This document shows, piece by piece, positions 24,638 through 34,103 of a stretch of 64,000 nucleotides of DNA. A program made the position numbers and the translations under genes. The notes below the pieces were generated by a model. That model worked only from the letters and a program-made list of their open reading frames with translations. It was not told the DNA's origin and ran no database searches. Numbering within the stretch: the first letter of the stretch is position 1; every line of letters begins with the position of its first letter. Source of the stretch: Paenibacillus cremeus (lineage in GTDB: Bacteria > Bacillota > Bacilli > Paenibacillales > NBRC-103111); assembly GCF_007786445.1 (NCBI RefSeq), contig NZ_VNJI01000006.1, forward strand, positions 62,001-126,000, written 5' to 3'.

Positions 24638-26221
24638 ATGCGGAAGAAAGCGGGGTTTAAGCTCAGAACCATGGCCGGCTTTCTTGTTGTGGTTTCCGTC
24701 ATGACAACCTTATGCATCTGTGCCTTCATCGGCTATCGCAACGAGAAAGAATCGCTGATTCGGATGACGTTTCAGTTAAACCAGATGTATTCCGACAAAA
24801 TGGCGGAGACGGCGGACGGGTTGTTTGCCACGATGAAAACGAGCCTGCAGGTGACAGGCGAATATTTGGCCAAGGACCTGACCAGACCCGATATGTTCGA
24901 CCAGCTGGAGCAATTCCGGCTCAATCATTCGACTTTTAATTCGATCATCCTGGTCGATAAGGATAACGTCTTCCTGGAAACTTCCCCTGGCAACTTGGGC
25001 CTCAAGGGAACCAAGGTATCTACGGAAGGTGCATTGAATGCACTGAAGGTACGGCGGCCGGTTGTTACGGAGCCTTATATGAGCGCAACCAATTATTTGG
25101 TCGTCCTGATTATCCAGCCTTTATTTGATGCGCATGGGAATTACTTGGGCGCTTTCGGCGGGACGATCCGGCTTCATGAGGATAACGCGTTGAAGACGAT
25201 GCTGGGCAATAAGACCATCAGAGAGAACGGCTCTTATGTGTACGTGGTCAGCTCGGCCGGGAACGTGCTGTATCATCCGATAAGCGACCGCATTGGAGAG
25301 CACGCCCCGCAAAATCCGGTGGTCAGCGAGGTTATGCAGGGGAAGAGCGGTACGATGCGTCTCGTCAACACGCGGGGTGTCGATTTTTTGGCAAGCTATT
25401 CGATCATCAAGGAAACAGGGTGGGGGGTCGTATCGCAGACGCCGACCTCGGTAGTGCTGGCCGCCTCGCGAGAGCTGGTAAAGCACCTCGTGCTGTACGT
25501 CATGCCGATGCTTGTCGCTTTGCTGCTGGTCATTTATTGGTTCATCGGCAAAATGTCGGAGCCGCTGGCGAAGCTGGCGCAGTACGCCACCTCCATGCTG
25601 TCCTCAAGCCGAAGCTTGCAAGGTGAAATGCCGGCCATCCAAACCTGGAATTTTGAAGCGAATGCGCTTCATCAGGCGTTTGGGATGGCGGTCCGCCATT
25701 TGCGCCACCAGTTCGATCACCTCTCGCAGGAGGCGCAGACGGACCCGCTGACCGGCTTGTACAACCGGCGGACGATGGGACTGTACATCGACAATTGGAT
25801 GCGGAAGCGGATTCCGTTCGCCCTTCTGATTCTCGATCTGGACAATTTCAAGCGGGTGAATGACACGTTCGGGCATGAAAAGGGGGACGAGGTGCTGACC
25901 TTCTTATCCCGCGCGATGCTGGCGCACGTCGGACAGGGAGGCGTATGCTACCGCTTCGGAGGCGAAGAATTCGTCATTCTGCTGCCGGACACCGGACTGG
26001 CAACGGCTTGCCGCTATGCCGAAACGATACGCCAGTTCATGGCGGAGACGAACAGCCCGATCGGCCAGCCGGTGACGCTGTCCATAGGCGCCGCGGCATA
26101 TCCGGATTCGGCGAAGGAGGCCGAGCAGCTGTTCCGGCTGGCGGATGAGGCGTTGTACCGGGCCAAGCGGCAGGGGAAAAATCGGGTGGAGCTGGCCCAG
26201 GCTGCCCAAACGATTCAATAG
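24638..26221 (+). CDS. membrane diguanylate cyclase with Cache sensor
   Basis: 527 residues. TM1 at 11-32, a double-Cache-like extracytoplasmic domain (to about 280), TM2 at 283-304, linker, and a GGDEF domain from TDPLTGLYNRR (368). Active-site motif GGEEF at 441-445 with DLDNFKRVND at 400-409 intact, so it should make cyclic di-GMP from GTP. The product-inhibition site RxxD is absent: the residues before the motif read HVGQGGVCYRF. Stand-alone gene ending at a long hairpin. Confidence 0.93.
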   Translation: MRKKAGFKLRTMAGFLVVVSVMTTLCICAFIGYRNEKESLIRMTFQLNQMYSDKMAETADGLFATMKTSLQVTGEYLAKDLTRPDMFDQLEQFRLNHSTFNSIILVDKDNVFLETSPGNLGLKGTKVSTEGALNALKVRRPVVTEPYMSATNYLVVLIIQPLFDAHGNYLGAFGGTIRLHEDNALKTMLGNKTIRENGSYVYVVSSAGNVLYHPISDRIGEHAPQNPVVSEVMQGKSGTMRLVNTRGVDFLASYSIIKETGWGVVSQTPTSVVLAASRELVKHLVLYVMPMLVALLLVIYWFIGKMSEPLAKLAQYATSMLSSSRSLQGEMPAIQTWNFEANALHQAFGMAVRHLRHQFDHLSQEAQTDPLTGLYNRRTMGLYIDNWMRKRIPFALLILDLDNFKRVNDTFGHEKGDEVLTFLSRAMLAHVGQGGVCYRFGGEEFVILLPDTGLATACRYAETIRQFMAETNSPIGQPVTLSIGAAAYPDSAKEAEQLFRLADEALYRAKRQGKNRVELAQAAQTIQ

Positions 26222-26236
26222 AGGATCACAGGACAT

Positions 26237-26326
26237 GAAAAAAGCAGCTTTTACGCCAATGGGACTGACCTCTGTATGTGAGACAGGGGTCAGTCCCGAA
26301 CGGGGTTGGCGAAAGCTGCTTTTTTG
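26237..26326. terminator. long three-part hairpin between convergent genes
   Basis: Nested arms AAAAAAGCAGCTTT/AAAGCTGCTTTTTT, CGCCAA/TTGGCG and GGGACTGACC/GGTCAGTCCC (with TCTGT/ACAGG inside) span 90 bp. A and T runs make it a terminator in both directions for the cyclase and trpB. Much longer than the other terminators of the window. Confidence 0.75.
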
Positions 26327-26341
26327 TATGCGGCAGGGCGG

Positions 26342-27505
26342 TTATTTCTTCAGCATATGGAATACTTGCTCGACGTCCTTGTCGCCGCGTCCAGACAGAT
26401 TGATGATGATGATCTGATCCTTATTCATCGTAGGCGCCAGCTTCTTGGCGTGGGCGACGGCGTGCGCGCTTTCGAGCGCTGGGATGATGCCTTCGGTGCG
26501 GGACAGCTCTTGGAAGGCGGCGAGCACTTCCTCGTTGCTGACGGTGACGTATTCGGCCCGGCCTGTCACCCTCAGATGGCTGTGCTCCGGCCCGATACCC
26601 GGGTAGTCCAGCCCTGCGGCAATCGAGTAGGTCGGCTTCGGATTGCCCTGCTCGTCCAGCAGCACGAGGCACTTGAAGCCGTGAATGATACTAGGCACGC
26701 CTTGCGTGAGTGTTGGTGCCTGATCCGGCTCGACGCCGATTAACCGCACGGACGGCTCGTCGATATAATGCGCAAACGCGCCGATCGCATTGCTTCCGCC
26801 TCCGGCACAAGCGAGTACCGCGTCAGGCAGCCGGCCCTCTTTCTCCAGAATTTGACGCTTCGACTCCTCGCTGATGACCGATTGAAAGTGCTTGACCATC
26901 GTCGGGAATGGATGCGGCCCTACAGCGGAGCCAAGCAGATAGAAGGTGTTCTGGTAGTTTTGGACCAGATCGTTCAGCGCTTCGTCGACCGCGTCCTTCA
27001 GGCGGCCCTGCCCCTTGGCGACGGGAACGACAGTAGCGCCGAGCAGCTCCATGCGGAACACGTTGAGCGCTTGGCGGCGGGTATCTTCGGCACCCATGTA
27101 GACGACACAGTCCATATTGAACATCGCGCAGGCGGTAGCCGTGGCAACGCCATGCTGTCCGGCGCCGGTTTCGGCGATCACCCGCTTAGCGCCCATCCGC
27201 TTGGCGAGCAGAATCTGGCCAATGACGTTGTTGATTTTGTGTGCGCCGGTGTGGTTCAAGTCCTCGCGCTTCAAGTACACCTTCGCTCCGCCCCAGGCAT
27301 CTGTTAACTGCGCAGCATAGGTCAGCGGATTCTCGCGCCCGACATACTCCCGCAAATAATAGCGGAACTCTTCGTTGAATTCGGGGTCATCCTTGAATTT
27401 GTTGAACTGGGCGCTTAAATAATCAAGCACCTCCTGCAATTCCGGCGGAACAAAGCTGCCCCCGAACTCCCCGAAGTAACCTTCTCTTAATTCTACCTGA
27501 CTCAT
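26342..27505 (-). CDS. trpB: tryptophan synthase beta chain, stand-alone
   Basis: 387 residues. PLP lysine Lys90 in [10 protein letters not shown], catalytic Glu in [11 protein letters not shown], phosphate loop [10 protein letters not shown], and [13 protein letters not shown]. TrpB1-type, joining indole with serine. No trpA or other trp gene is adjacent, unlike the usual operon copy. It has a strong sigma-A promoter with a cre site just after the start point. Whether another trpB exists cannot be seen here. Confidence 0.95.
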   Translation of the reverse strand: MSQVELREGYFGEFGGSFVPPELQEVLDYLSAQFNKFKDDPEFNEEFRYYLREYVGRENPLTYAAQLTDAWGGAKVYLKREDLNHTGAHKINNVIGQILLAKRMGAKRVIAETGAGQHGVATATACAMFNMDCVVYMGAEDTRRQALNVFRMELLGATVVPVAKGQGRLKDAVDEALNDLVQNYQNTFYLLGSAVGPHPFPTMVKHFQSVISEESKRQILEKEGRLPDAVLACAGGGSNAIGAFAHYIDEPSVRLIGVEPDQAPTLTQGVPSIIHGFKCLVLLDEQGNPKPTYSIAAGLDYPGIGPEHSHLRVTGRAEYVTVSNEEVLAAFQELSRTEGIIPALESAHAVAHAKKLAPTMNKDQIIIINLSGRGDKDVEQVFHMLKK

Positions 27506-27532
27506 TATGCAACCGCCTCCATTTTGCTAAAA

Positions 27533-27585
27533 TGTAAACGCTGTCACTCATAGATTACTATAAAAAATGGGGAGGATATTGTCAA
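27533..27585 (-). promoter_or_regulatory. trpB promoter with cre (CcpA) site
   Basis: On the - strand TTGACA (27585-27580), 17-bp spacer, TATAGT (27562-27557); start point near 27550. TGTAAACGCTGTCA (27533-27546 on +) matches the cre consensus TGWAANCGNTNWCA at every position and falls at about +5 to +18, a road-block position for catabolite repression. Confidence 0.75.
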
Positions 27586-27702
27586 AAAAATATTTTTCTC
27601 GAGGCTTATTGACATACGAGGCGGAGCTGGCATAAACTGGTTTTAAGTAACTAAATAAAAATAAGTCATTTATAAATGATGAGTAAATGGAGGAATGAAG
27701 GT

Positions 27703-28236
27703 ATGTCAGCAGCAAAATGGTTGGTGGACGCTTCGTACAGCAGTATTGATTTTTCGATTCGGCATATGATGATCGCGAAGGTGAAGGGGACGTTCCACAC
27801 CTTCGAAGCGAATATTGAAGCGGATCCGGCAGATCTGACGACCGCCAGCGTGCAAGTCAGCGTGGATCTCAGCAGCATCGATACCCGTAACGGCGATCGT
27901 GACGGCCACCTTCGTTCCGCAGACTTCTTCGATGCAGAGCAGCATCCGAAGATGGTGTTCCAATCAACCGGGTTCGTGAAATCCGGTGAGGGCGAGTATG
28001 AAGTGACGGGCAACCTGACCATTCGCGGCGTAACCCGCGAAGAGACGTTCGAGGTCATCTTCGAAGGCGCAGGCAAGGATCCTTGGGGCAACGAAAAGGT
28101 CGGCTTCAGCGCAACCGGCGCGATTAAGCGGAGCGATTACGGCCTGACTTACAACGCAGCGCTTGAAACAGGCGGCGTGCTGATCGGGGACGAAGTGAAG
28201 GTTTCCATCGAGATTGAAGCATCGAAGCAAGCTTAA
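27703..28236 (+). CDS. YceI family protein
   Basis: 177 residues from ATG 27703 (GGAGG 9 nt upstream). YceI lipocalin-like barrel: WLVDASYSSIDFSIRHMMIAKVKGTF, SIDTRNGDRDGHLRSADFFDAEQHP, TGNLTIRGVTREETFEV, RSDYGLTYNAALETGGVLIGDEVKV. The family binds isoprenoid-like lipids; the biological role is unclear. No signal peptide, so cytoplasmic. Stand-alone gene with terminator. Confidence 0.92.
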   Translation: MSAAKWLVDASYSSIDFSIRHMMIAKVKGTFHTFEANIEADPADLTTASVQVSVDLSSIDTRNGDRDGHLRSADFFDAEQHPKMVFQSTGFVKSGEGEYEVTGNLTIRGVTREETFEVIFEGAGKDPWGNEKVGFSATGAIKRSDYGLTYNAALETGGVLIGDEVKVSIEIEASKQA

Positions 28237-28263
28237 GCCTTATGCTGGCAGTAGAGAAAGAGA

Positions 28264-28302
28264 AGAGATGCCCGAGCGAGCACGCGGGGCGTCTCTTTTT
28301 TT
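28264..28302 (+). terminator. terminator after the YceI gene
   Basis: AGAGATGCCCG pairs with CGGGGCGTCTCT (one G-U, one bulge), followed by TTTTTTT. Confidence 0.8.
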
Positions 28303-28609
28303 ATTGTCCGGCGACGGTGGACATGCTCGCGCCTGCACAGCCGAGGCATGTTCCTTAAGCCGAGCTGGTGGAGGAGTCTCTATTTCCGAAGTTTTCGACC
28401 AGACTGTCTGCCCGGAACATCCCAAATCTGGAGCATTGGAAATCGCCCAATTTGGGTGCATGAACTTTTTCCAGCGAGGGAACGATAAGAGCGGATCAAT
28501 CTAGCAAAATTTGTTCCTGGGCAGGACAGTAGGGTAAGATAAGTCTGTTATCCTTACAGCTTAGAGTAGCCCGATGACCCCAAATACGGATGGATTGAGG
28601 GATGAAAGG
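28303..28609. other. intergenic region upstream of the cytochrome c gene
   Basis: 307 bp without a credible gene. Nested dyads CCCAAAT...ATTTGGG and ATTGG...CCAAT occur near 28420-28455; their role is unknown. Confidence 0.4.
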
Positions 28610-29047
28610 ATGCGTACAGAGTGGCGTTATGCCATACTAGCGGCTATCGTGGCATCGATGATGGCGGTCACCGCATGCGGAAGCAAGACAAATAACCAAG
28701 CGGGCGGAACGGCCACGCCGACCCCGGCAGCGACACCTGCACCGGCGTCAACGCCAGCAGCCACGCCGACCCCGGCGGCATCGGCACCACCGCCAGCGGC
28801 CGGAGGAACAACGACAACCGTGAACGCGGAGTCGATCGTGAAGGCGAACTGTATTTCCTGTCACGGGGATACACTGGACGGCAGAGGAGCAGCCAACAAA
28901 AACTTGCAGAAGGTTGGCGCCAAGCTCAGCAAGGATCAAATTGCGAACCAAATCAACAACGGCGGCAACGGGATGCCAGGATTCAAGGGCAAGCTGAAGC
29001 CAGAGGAAGTAACGGCCGTTGCGGATTGGCTGGCTGCAAAAAAATAA
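28610..29047 (+). CDS. membrane-anchored c-type cytochrome (lipoprotein)
   Basis: 145 residues from ATG 28610; the in-frame ATG at 28574 would add an unlikely leader. Lipobox VTAC near residue 23, a 45-residue low-complexity Pro/Thr/Ala linker, then a small class I cytochrome c: haem motif CISCH, and the Met ligand in GGNGMPGFKGKL. Probably a small electron carrier on the outer face of the membrane like Bacillus cytochrome c-551. Stand-alone gene. Confidence 0.93.
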   Translation: MRTEWRYAILAAIVASMMAVTACGSKTNNQAGGTATPTPAATPAPASTPAATPTPAASAPPPAAGGTTTTVNAESIVKANCISCHGDTLDGRGAANKNLQKVGAKLSKDQIANQINNGGNGMPGFKGKLKPEEVTAVADWLAAKK

Positions 29048-29058
29048 GCTTATGTATC

Positions 29059-29098
29059 GAGAGCGTCCCAGTCTGCGTAGGCGGGAGCGCTCTTTTTT
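29059..29098 (+). terminator. terminator after the cytochrome gene
   Basis: AGAGCGTCCC pairs with GGGAGCGCTCT (one bulge), followed by TTTTTTT. Confidence 0.8.
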
Positions 29099-29275
29099 TC
29101 AATATGTCAGGGCGAGCTTTCGTATCGCGACTCGTCGTCAAATTGTTCCACGTGAAGCACTTTTTCGACGGGATGCAGACGGAAGCGACAATAATGCCGC
29201 TCGAAAATGCGTGATTCTTAAGGCTTTTCGACCCCTAAATACACAAATGGAAGGCAGTGAAAGGAAGGGAAAAGG

Positions 29276-30244
29276 ATGAAAGCATTGGTGTTCGATCATT
29301 TTGGGGGACCAGAAGTGCTGCAGCTCAGGGAGCTGCCGGACCCGGAGCTGAAGCCGGGAACAGTGCTGGTGCGTGTGAAAGCGATCGGCCTCAACTATGC
29401 AGATATTTATCGGAGAAAAGGCAACTACCACTTAGCGGGCCAGCCTCCGTACATTTTAGGCTATGAAGGCGCGGGCGTGGTCGAGCGGGTGGCGGACGAT
29501 GTGACCGAGCTGAAGCCCGGCGACCGGATCGCCTTCGCTGACGTACCGCATTCAAACGCGGAGCTGGCAATCGTACCGGCGGATCGGGCGATTCCGCTGC
29601 CGGACGATACCGCGTTTGAGACGGCTGCCGGCCTTCTGCTGCAAGGGCTGACGGCGCATTACCTGGTGTTCGACAGCTACCCGGTGAAGGCAGGGGACGA
29701 CATCTTGGTGCACGCGGCGGCGGGCGGTGTGGGGCAGCTGCTGGTCCAGCTGTGCAAGCTGCGCGGAGCGCGGGTGCTCGGGCTCACGTCCTCGGAGGCA
29801 AAGCGGGAAGCGGCACGGCGCGCAGGGGCGGACGAGGTGCTGCTGTACGGCATCGATTGGCCGACCGCCGCCGTTGCTTGGTCGCGGGATGGGGCCGGCG
29901 TGGATGCCGCGTATGACTCGGTGGGCGCGACGCTGATGGACAGTTTCCAGGCGGTGCGCACGCGCGGAACGGTCGTCTTCTTCGGCATGGCCGGCGCCGA
30001 TCCGGCACCGGTTGATCCGCGCATGCTGATGGACACGTCCAAGACGCTCACCGGCGGCGACCTGTGGAACCACGTCACGACCCGGGAGGAACGCCGGAGC
30101 CGCGCGGCGGCGCTGTTCGACTGGATCCGTGAGGGCGCGGTGAAGCTGGAGGAGCCAAGGCGCTTTGCGCTGCGGGACGGCGCGGACGCCCATCGCTTGC
30201 TGGAGAGCCGCGCCAGCACAGGCAAAATCATTTTGATCCCATAG
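29276..30244 (+). CDS. NADPH:quinone oxidoreductase (zeta-crystallin-like MDR)
   Basis: 322 residues. GroES-like N-terminal domain (MKALVFDHFGGPEVLQL, IGLNYADIYRRKGNY, LGYEGAGVVERV) and a Rossmann domain with the NADPH motif AAAGGVGQLLVQL near residue 150. No zinc-binding cysteines, as expected for quinone reductases. Reduces quinones or similar electrophiles in the cytoplasm. SD GGAAGGGAAAAGG lies just before ATG. Stand-alone gene with terminator. Confidence 0.92.
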   Translation: MKALVFDHFGGPEVLQLRELPDPELKPGTVLVRVKAIGLNYADIYRRKGNYHLAGQPPYILGYEGAGVVERVADDVTELKPGDRIAFADVPHSNAELAIVPADRAIPLPDDTAFETAAGLLLQGLTAHYLVFDSYPVKAGDDILVHAAAGGVGQLLVQLCKLRGARVLGLTSSEAKREAARRAGADEVLLYGIDWPTAAVAWSRDGAGVDAAYDSVGATLMDSFQAVRTRGTVVFFGMAGADPAPVDPRMLMDTSKTLTGGDLWNHVTTREERRSRAAALFDWIREGAVKLEEPRRFALRDGADAHRLLESRASTGKIILIP

Positions 30245-30262
30245 CTTAGCAACAAGCCACTG

Positions 30263-30304
30263 AGGCGCTGATCCGAGATTGATCTCGGGACCAGCGCCTT
30301 TTTA
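30263..30304 (+). terminator. terminator after the quinone oxidoreductase
   Basis: AGGCGCTG (30263-30270) pairs with CAGCGCCT (30292-30299), inner TCCGAGA/TCTCGGGA, followed by TTTTT. Confidence 0.85.
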
Positions 30305-30621
30305 TGTGGATCAGGCCATCAGGTGCATGCTAGCGCGGCATAACCGCTTTATTTTGCTGGTATGAGCACGATTTCTCCATCTACGGCAGCGGCCGCTTTA
30401 TCGAGTGGATGCAGCTGCTTTTGCCAGATTTAAAGCGGCGAGACCGCCTTAGATTTATTTGCCTGCACTGATCTTTGTGTATTTCGCCGCGGGAGTCATT
30501 TTACATGGATAAGCTCGATATATATAGGTCATAGAGACAACAATGCGAGCGGGCCCCGAGTGCGTCAGCCGACCTTGGCGGCCAAGGAGCTTGCTCGAGC
30601 TGAAAACGGAGGTGCAGTGGT
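30305..30621. other. intergenic region upstream of the fix operon
   Basis: 317 bp; no credible gene, riboswitch or clear sigma-A promoter seen. A small inverted repeat CCTTGG-CGG-CCAAGG lies near 30571-30585. The fixA ribosome site GGAGGTG is at its right end. Confidence 0.4.
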
Positions 30622-31452
30622 TTGCTTCATATCGTAGCTTGTATCAAGCAGGTGCCGGATACGAAGATCATCAAGATGAATCCGAAAACGAACACGATGG
30701 ACAGGGCCAGCGCCCCGGCGATTTTGAACCCCTACGACGCGCATGCGGTCGAGGAAGCCGTCCGGCTCAAACAGCGGTACGGCGGCACGGTATCCGTCCT
30801 GACGATGGGGCCTCCGCCGGCGGTCAAGGCGATCCGCAAATGCATTGAAATCGGCGCTGACGAGGGGTACATGATCTCGGACCGGGCGTTTGCCGGCGCG
30901 GATACGCTGGCGACCAGCTACGCGCTCTACAAGGCGCTGAACAAGATTGCGCTCATCATGCCGATCGACCTGATCATATGCGGGAAAATGACGATCGACG
31001 GCGACACCGGTCAAGTCGGTCCGGGGATCGCCAGACGGCTCGATATCCCGCCGCTCACCTCTGTTAAGAAAATCGTCGAGGTGAACAAGGAGGAAGGACA
31101 CGTCACGGTGCATCGCAAGCTGGAGGATGGCTACGAGGTGATTCGCTCCACAGTACCCTGTCTCATGTCCGTAGAGAAGGAAATCAATGAGGTGCCGTAT
31201 TCGACGATGCCGAACATGATCCGGGCGGCGCGGTACAATCCCCATATTTGGTCGGTAAACGACCTGGAGGATGTGGACCGCACCCAGCTGGGCCTCAAGG
31301 GCTCGCCGACGATCGTTTCCTCCGTCTGGGCGCCGCAGAAGCCGCAAGGCGGAGAGATGGTGGGCGGCGGCACGAAGGAGCAGGTGGAGCGGCTAATCGG
31401 CCTTTTGCTCGAGAAACAAGAATTGTTCCAAGCTAGGGGTGACAGTCTATGA
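30622..31452 (+). CDS. fixA: electron-transfer flavoprotein beta subunit, FixA type
   Basis: 276 residues. ETF-beta fold starting LHIVACIKQVPDTKIIKMNP, with NPYDAHAVEEAVRLK, GADTLATSYAL and the AMP/FAD loop CGKMTIDGDTGQVGPGIARRL. TTG start chosen because GGAGGTG stands 7 nt upstream. With FixB it binds two FADs; in FixABCX complexes this subunit carries the bifurcating flavin that takes NADH electrons. First gene of fixABCX, with a 4-nt overlap to fixB. Confidence 0.93.
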   Translation: MLHIVACIKQVPDTKIIKMNPKTNTMDRASAPAILNPYDAHAVEEAVRLKQRYGGTVSVLTMGPPPAVKAIRKCIEIGADEGYMISDRAFAGADTLATSYALYKALNKIALIMPIDLIICGKMTIDGDTGQVGPGIARRLDIPPLTSVKKIVEVNKEEGHVTVHRKLEDGYEVIRSTVPCLMSVEKEINEVPYSTMPNMIRAARYNPHIWSVNDLEDVDRTQLGLKGSPTIVSSVWAPQKPQGGEMVGGGTKEQVERLIGLLLEKQELFQARGDSL

Positions 31453-32522
31453 GCCCGGGGGAGAAACCGGAGAAGAACGAGAAAAATCTGTTCGAGGATT
31501 ACCGCGGCGTCTGGGTGTTCATCGAGGTCAACAAGGACGGGAAGGTAGCTCCCGTGTCTTTGGAGCTGCTGGGAGCGGGCAAGCGGCTCGCCGAGAAGCG
31601 GAAAACCGAGCTTGCGGGCGTCCTGATCGGCAGCCAGGTGAAGCAGCTGGCCGGCACGGTGTTCGAGTACGGTGCGGATACGCTGTATGTGTACGACGAC
31701 CCGATCTTCAAACATTACCGCACGGAGACGTTCATGCGGGCGCTCCTCGCCTGCACGGAGAAGTATAAGCCGGAGATCATCCTCTACGGCGCGACGTCGA
31801 CGGGCAAGGATTTGGCCAGCGCGGTGGCGACGGATCTGCCGACGGGTCTCACGGCGGATACGACGATCCTCGATGTCGAAGAGGACACGGGCCTGCTGCT
31901 GGCGAGCCGTCCGGCCTTCGGGGGGAACATCATGGCGACGATCCTCTGCAAGAAGTATCGCCCGCAGATGGCCACGGTCCGCCCGAAGGTGATGAAGGCG
32001 CTGATCCCGGAGCCGGGGCGCACCGGCACGGTGATCGCCGAGAGCATTCCTCTCCGCGAGGAGGACGTGCGCACGAAGGTGCTGGAGATCGTCCGGGAGA
32101 CGATCAAGCGGGCGCGCATCGACGAAGCAGACATTATTGTGGCCGGAGGCAAGGGGCTCGGCAGTCCCGCAGGCTTCCAGCTCATCCATCAGCTAGCCGA
32201 TACCCTCGGCGCCGCCGTAGGTGCGAGCCGAGATGTGGTGGAGGCGGGCTGGATCGGGCACCACCATCAGGTCGGCCAAACCGGAGTGACGGTGACGCCG
32301 AAAATTTATTTTGCCATCGGGATTTCAGGGGCTATTCAGCATTTGGTCGGCATGCAGAACTCGGGGCTGATTATCGCGATCAACAAGGACCCGGCGGCGC
32401 CGATTTTCCAAGCTTGTCATTACGGCATCGTCGGCGATGCGTTCGAGATTGTACCGGCACTCATTGAAGCATGGAATAAGGCGCTGAGCAGAAAGGAAGA
32501 AGGGCATGTCCGATCGGTTTGA
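31449..32522 (+). CDS. fixB: electron-transfer flavoprotein alpha subunit, FixB type
   Basis: 357 residues. ETF-alpha with N-terminal domain GVWVFIEVNKDGKVAPVSLELLGAG and the FAD-binding C-terminal domain GGKGLGSPAGFQLIHQLADTLGAAVGASR then GQTGVTVTPKIYFAIGISGAIQH. An extra charged leader (about 15 residues) precedes the domain. ATG overlaps the fixA stop. Passes electrons from FixA to FixC. Confidence 0.93.
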   Translation: MSPGEKPEKNEKNLFEDYRGVWVFIEVNKDGKVAPVSLELLGAGKRLAEKRKTELAGVLIGSQVKQLAGTVFEYGADTLYVYDDPIFKHYRTETFMRALLACTEKYKPEIILYGATSTGKDLASAVATDLPTGLTADTTILDVEEDTGLLLASRPAFGGNIMATILCKKYRPQMATVRPKVMKALIPEPGRTGTVIAESIPLREEDVRTKVLEIVRETIKRARIDEADIIVAGGKGLGSPAGFQLIHQLADTLGAAVGASRDVVEAGWIGHHHQVGQTGVTVTPKIYFAIGISGAIQHLVGMQNSGLIIAINKDPAAPIFQACHYGIVGDAFEIVPALIEAWNKALSRKEEGHVRSV

Positions 32523-33801
32523 TGTCATCGTCGTAGGAGCAGGGCCTGCAGGGATCGCCTGCGCACACGAGCTGGCCAAAGCCGGCGTGAATGTGCTGCT
32601 GCTGGAGCGGGGGGAATACCCCGGCTCCAAGAACGTCATGGGCGGCGTGCTGTACCGGAGCATGATGGAGGAGATCGTCCCTGAATTTTACAAGGAGGCC
32701 CCTGTGGAGCGCCCCATCGTGGAGCAGCGATTCATGATGCTCGATAAGGAATCCGCGCTGACGTTCGGGTACAAGGGGCTGGAGTGGGCCAAGCCGCCGT
32801 ACAACAACTTTACGGTGCTGCGCGCCAAGTTCGACCAATGGTTTGCCCAGAAGGCCGTCGAAAAAGGGGCGCTGCTGGTCAACGAAACGGTCGTGCTCGA
32901 ATGTATCGTGCGGGACGGGAAGGTCGTCGGCGTGCGCACGGATCGCCCGGATGGGGAGCTGTATGCGGACGTCGTCGTGCTGGCAGATGGGGTGAACTCG
33001 CTGCTTGCCAAGTCGCTCGGCTTCCACAAGGAATTCCGGCCGGACGAGGTGGCGCTGGCGACAATGGAGATCCTGAAGCTGGACCGCAAGGTCATCGAAG
33101 ACCGGTTCAACCTGGAGGAGGACCAGGGCTGTACGATTGAGCTGTTCGGCGACGCGACGAAGGGGATCCTCGGCACGGGCTTCCTGTACACCAACAAAGA
33201 TACGCTCAGCATCGGCGTCGGCACGTTATTATCCGGACTCATCAAGCATAAGATTAAACCCTACGAGCTGCTCGAATATGTAAAAAATCATCCGATGATC
33301 CGCCCGTACATCCAGGGCAGCGAGCAGCAGGAATACCTCGCCCACCTCATTCCCGAAGGCGGTTACAATTCGATGCCGAAGGTGGTCGGCGACGGCGTAT
33401 TGGTGGTCGGCGACGCGGCGCAGATGGTCAATGCGATTCACCGCGAGGGCTCCAACATGGCGATGACCTCCGGGCGGTTGGCTGCCGAGACGATTGTCGA
33501 GGCGCGGCAGAACGGCGACTTCTCGGAGCGGGGCTTAAGCGGGTACCGCCAGCGGCTGATGGACAGCTTCGTCGGGCAGGATCTGAAGAAGTACAAGGAT
33601 TCGACGCACCATTTTGACAAGTTCCCGCAATACTTCGATCAATACATTCCGATGATGAACCGCGCAGCGAGCCAGATGTTCACGGTGGACGGCAGGTCCA
33701 AATGGGAGAAGCAGAAGAAAATTTGGAACGACATCGGGACGGTGAAGGAAAAGCTGAAAATCGCTCGAGACGTGTATCGGGCATGGAAGGTGATGAAGTA
33801 A
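32506..33801 (+). CDS. fixC: FixC / ETF-quinone oxidoreductase flavoprotein
   Basis: 431 residues. FAD motif DVIVVGAGPAGIACAHELAKAG at the N-terminus, LLERGEYPGSKNVMGGVLY, and GDGVLVVGDAAQMVNAIHREGSNMAMTSGRLAAE. ETF:quinone oxidoreductase family; delivers the high-potential electrons to membrane quinone together with FixX. Overlaps fixB by 17 nt and is followed directly by fixX. Confidence 0.94.
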   Translation: MSDRFDVIVVGAGPAGIACAHELAKAGVNVLLLERGEYPGSKNVMGGVLYRSMMEEIVPEFYKEAPVERPIVEQRFMMLDKESALTFGYKGLEWAKPPYNNFTVLRAKFDQWFAQKAVEKGALLVNETVVLECIVRDGKVVGVRTDRPDGELYADVVVLADGVNSLLAKSLGFHKEFRPDEVALATMEILKLDRKVIEDRFNLEEDQGCTIELFGDATKGILGTGFLYTNKDTLSIGVGTLLSGLIKHKIKPYELLEYVKNHPMIRPYIQGSEQQEYLAHLIPEGGYNSMPKVVGDGVLVVGDAAQMVNAIHREGSNMAMTSGRLAAETIVEARQNGDFSERGLSGYRQRLMDSFVGQDLKKYKDSTHHFDKFPQYFDQYIPMMNRAASQMFTVDGRSKWEKQKKIWNDIGTVKEKLKIARDVYRAWKVMK

Positions 33802-34098
33802 ATGAGCGAGCAGGCCAAAGGCAAGTCAATCGAGGAAAAGCAGTACCTGCTTCGATTTAATGCGGCGACGGAGTCGCATCTGCATGTGCTCAGCGCGGAT
33901 ACGTGCATGACGAAGTGTCCCGATAAGCTGTGCACGATCTTTTGCCCGGCCGAGGTCTACAAATGGGAGGAGATCCGGATGCACGTCGGCTACGAGGGCT
34001 GTCATGAATGCGGCAGCTGCCGCATCGGCTGTCCTCATGAGAACATTAAGTGGGAGTACCCGAAAGGTGGTCACGGAATCGTCTTTAGATTGGGGTGA
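33802..34098 (+). CDS. fixX: FixX ferredoxin-like protein
   Basis: 98 residues with the cysteine pattern of FixX: CMTKCPDKLCTIFCPAEVY and CHECGSCRIGCPHENIKWEYP, holding one 4Fe-4S cluster. Starts at the base after the fixC stop. Completes a FixABCX electron-bifurcating complex (NADH to ferredoxin or flavodoxin plus quinone). No nif gene is present in the window. Confidence 0.94.
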   Translation: MSEQAKGKSIEEKQYLLRFNAATESHLHVLSADTCMTKCPDKLCTIFCPAEVYKWEEIRMHVGYEGCHECGSCRIGCPHENIKWEYPKGGHGIVFRLG

Positions 34099-34103
34099 TC
34101 CGT

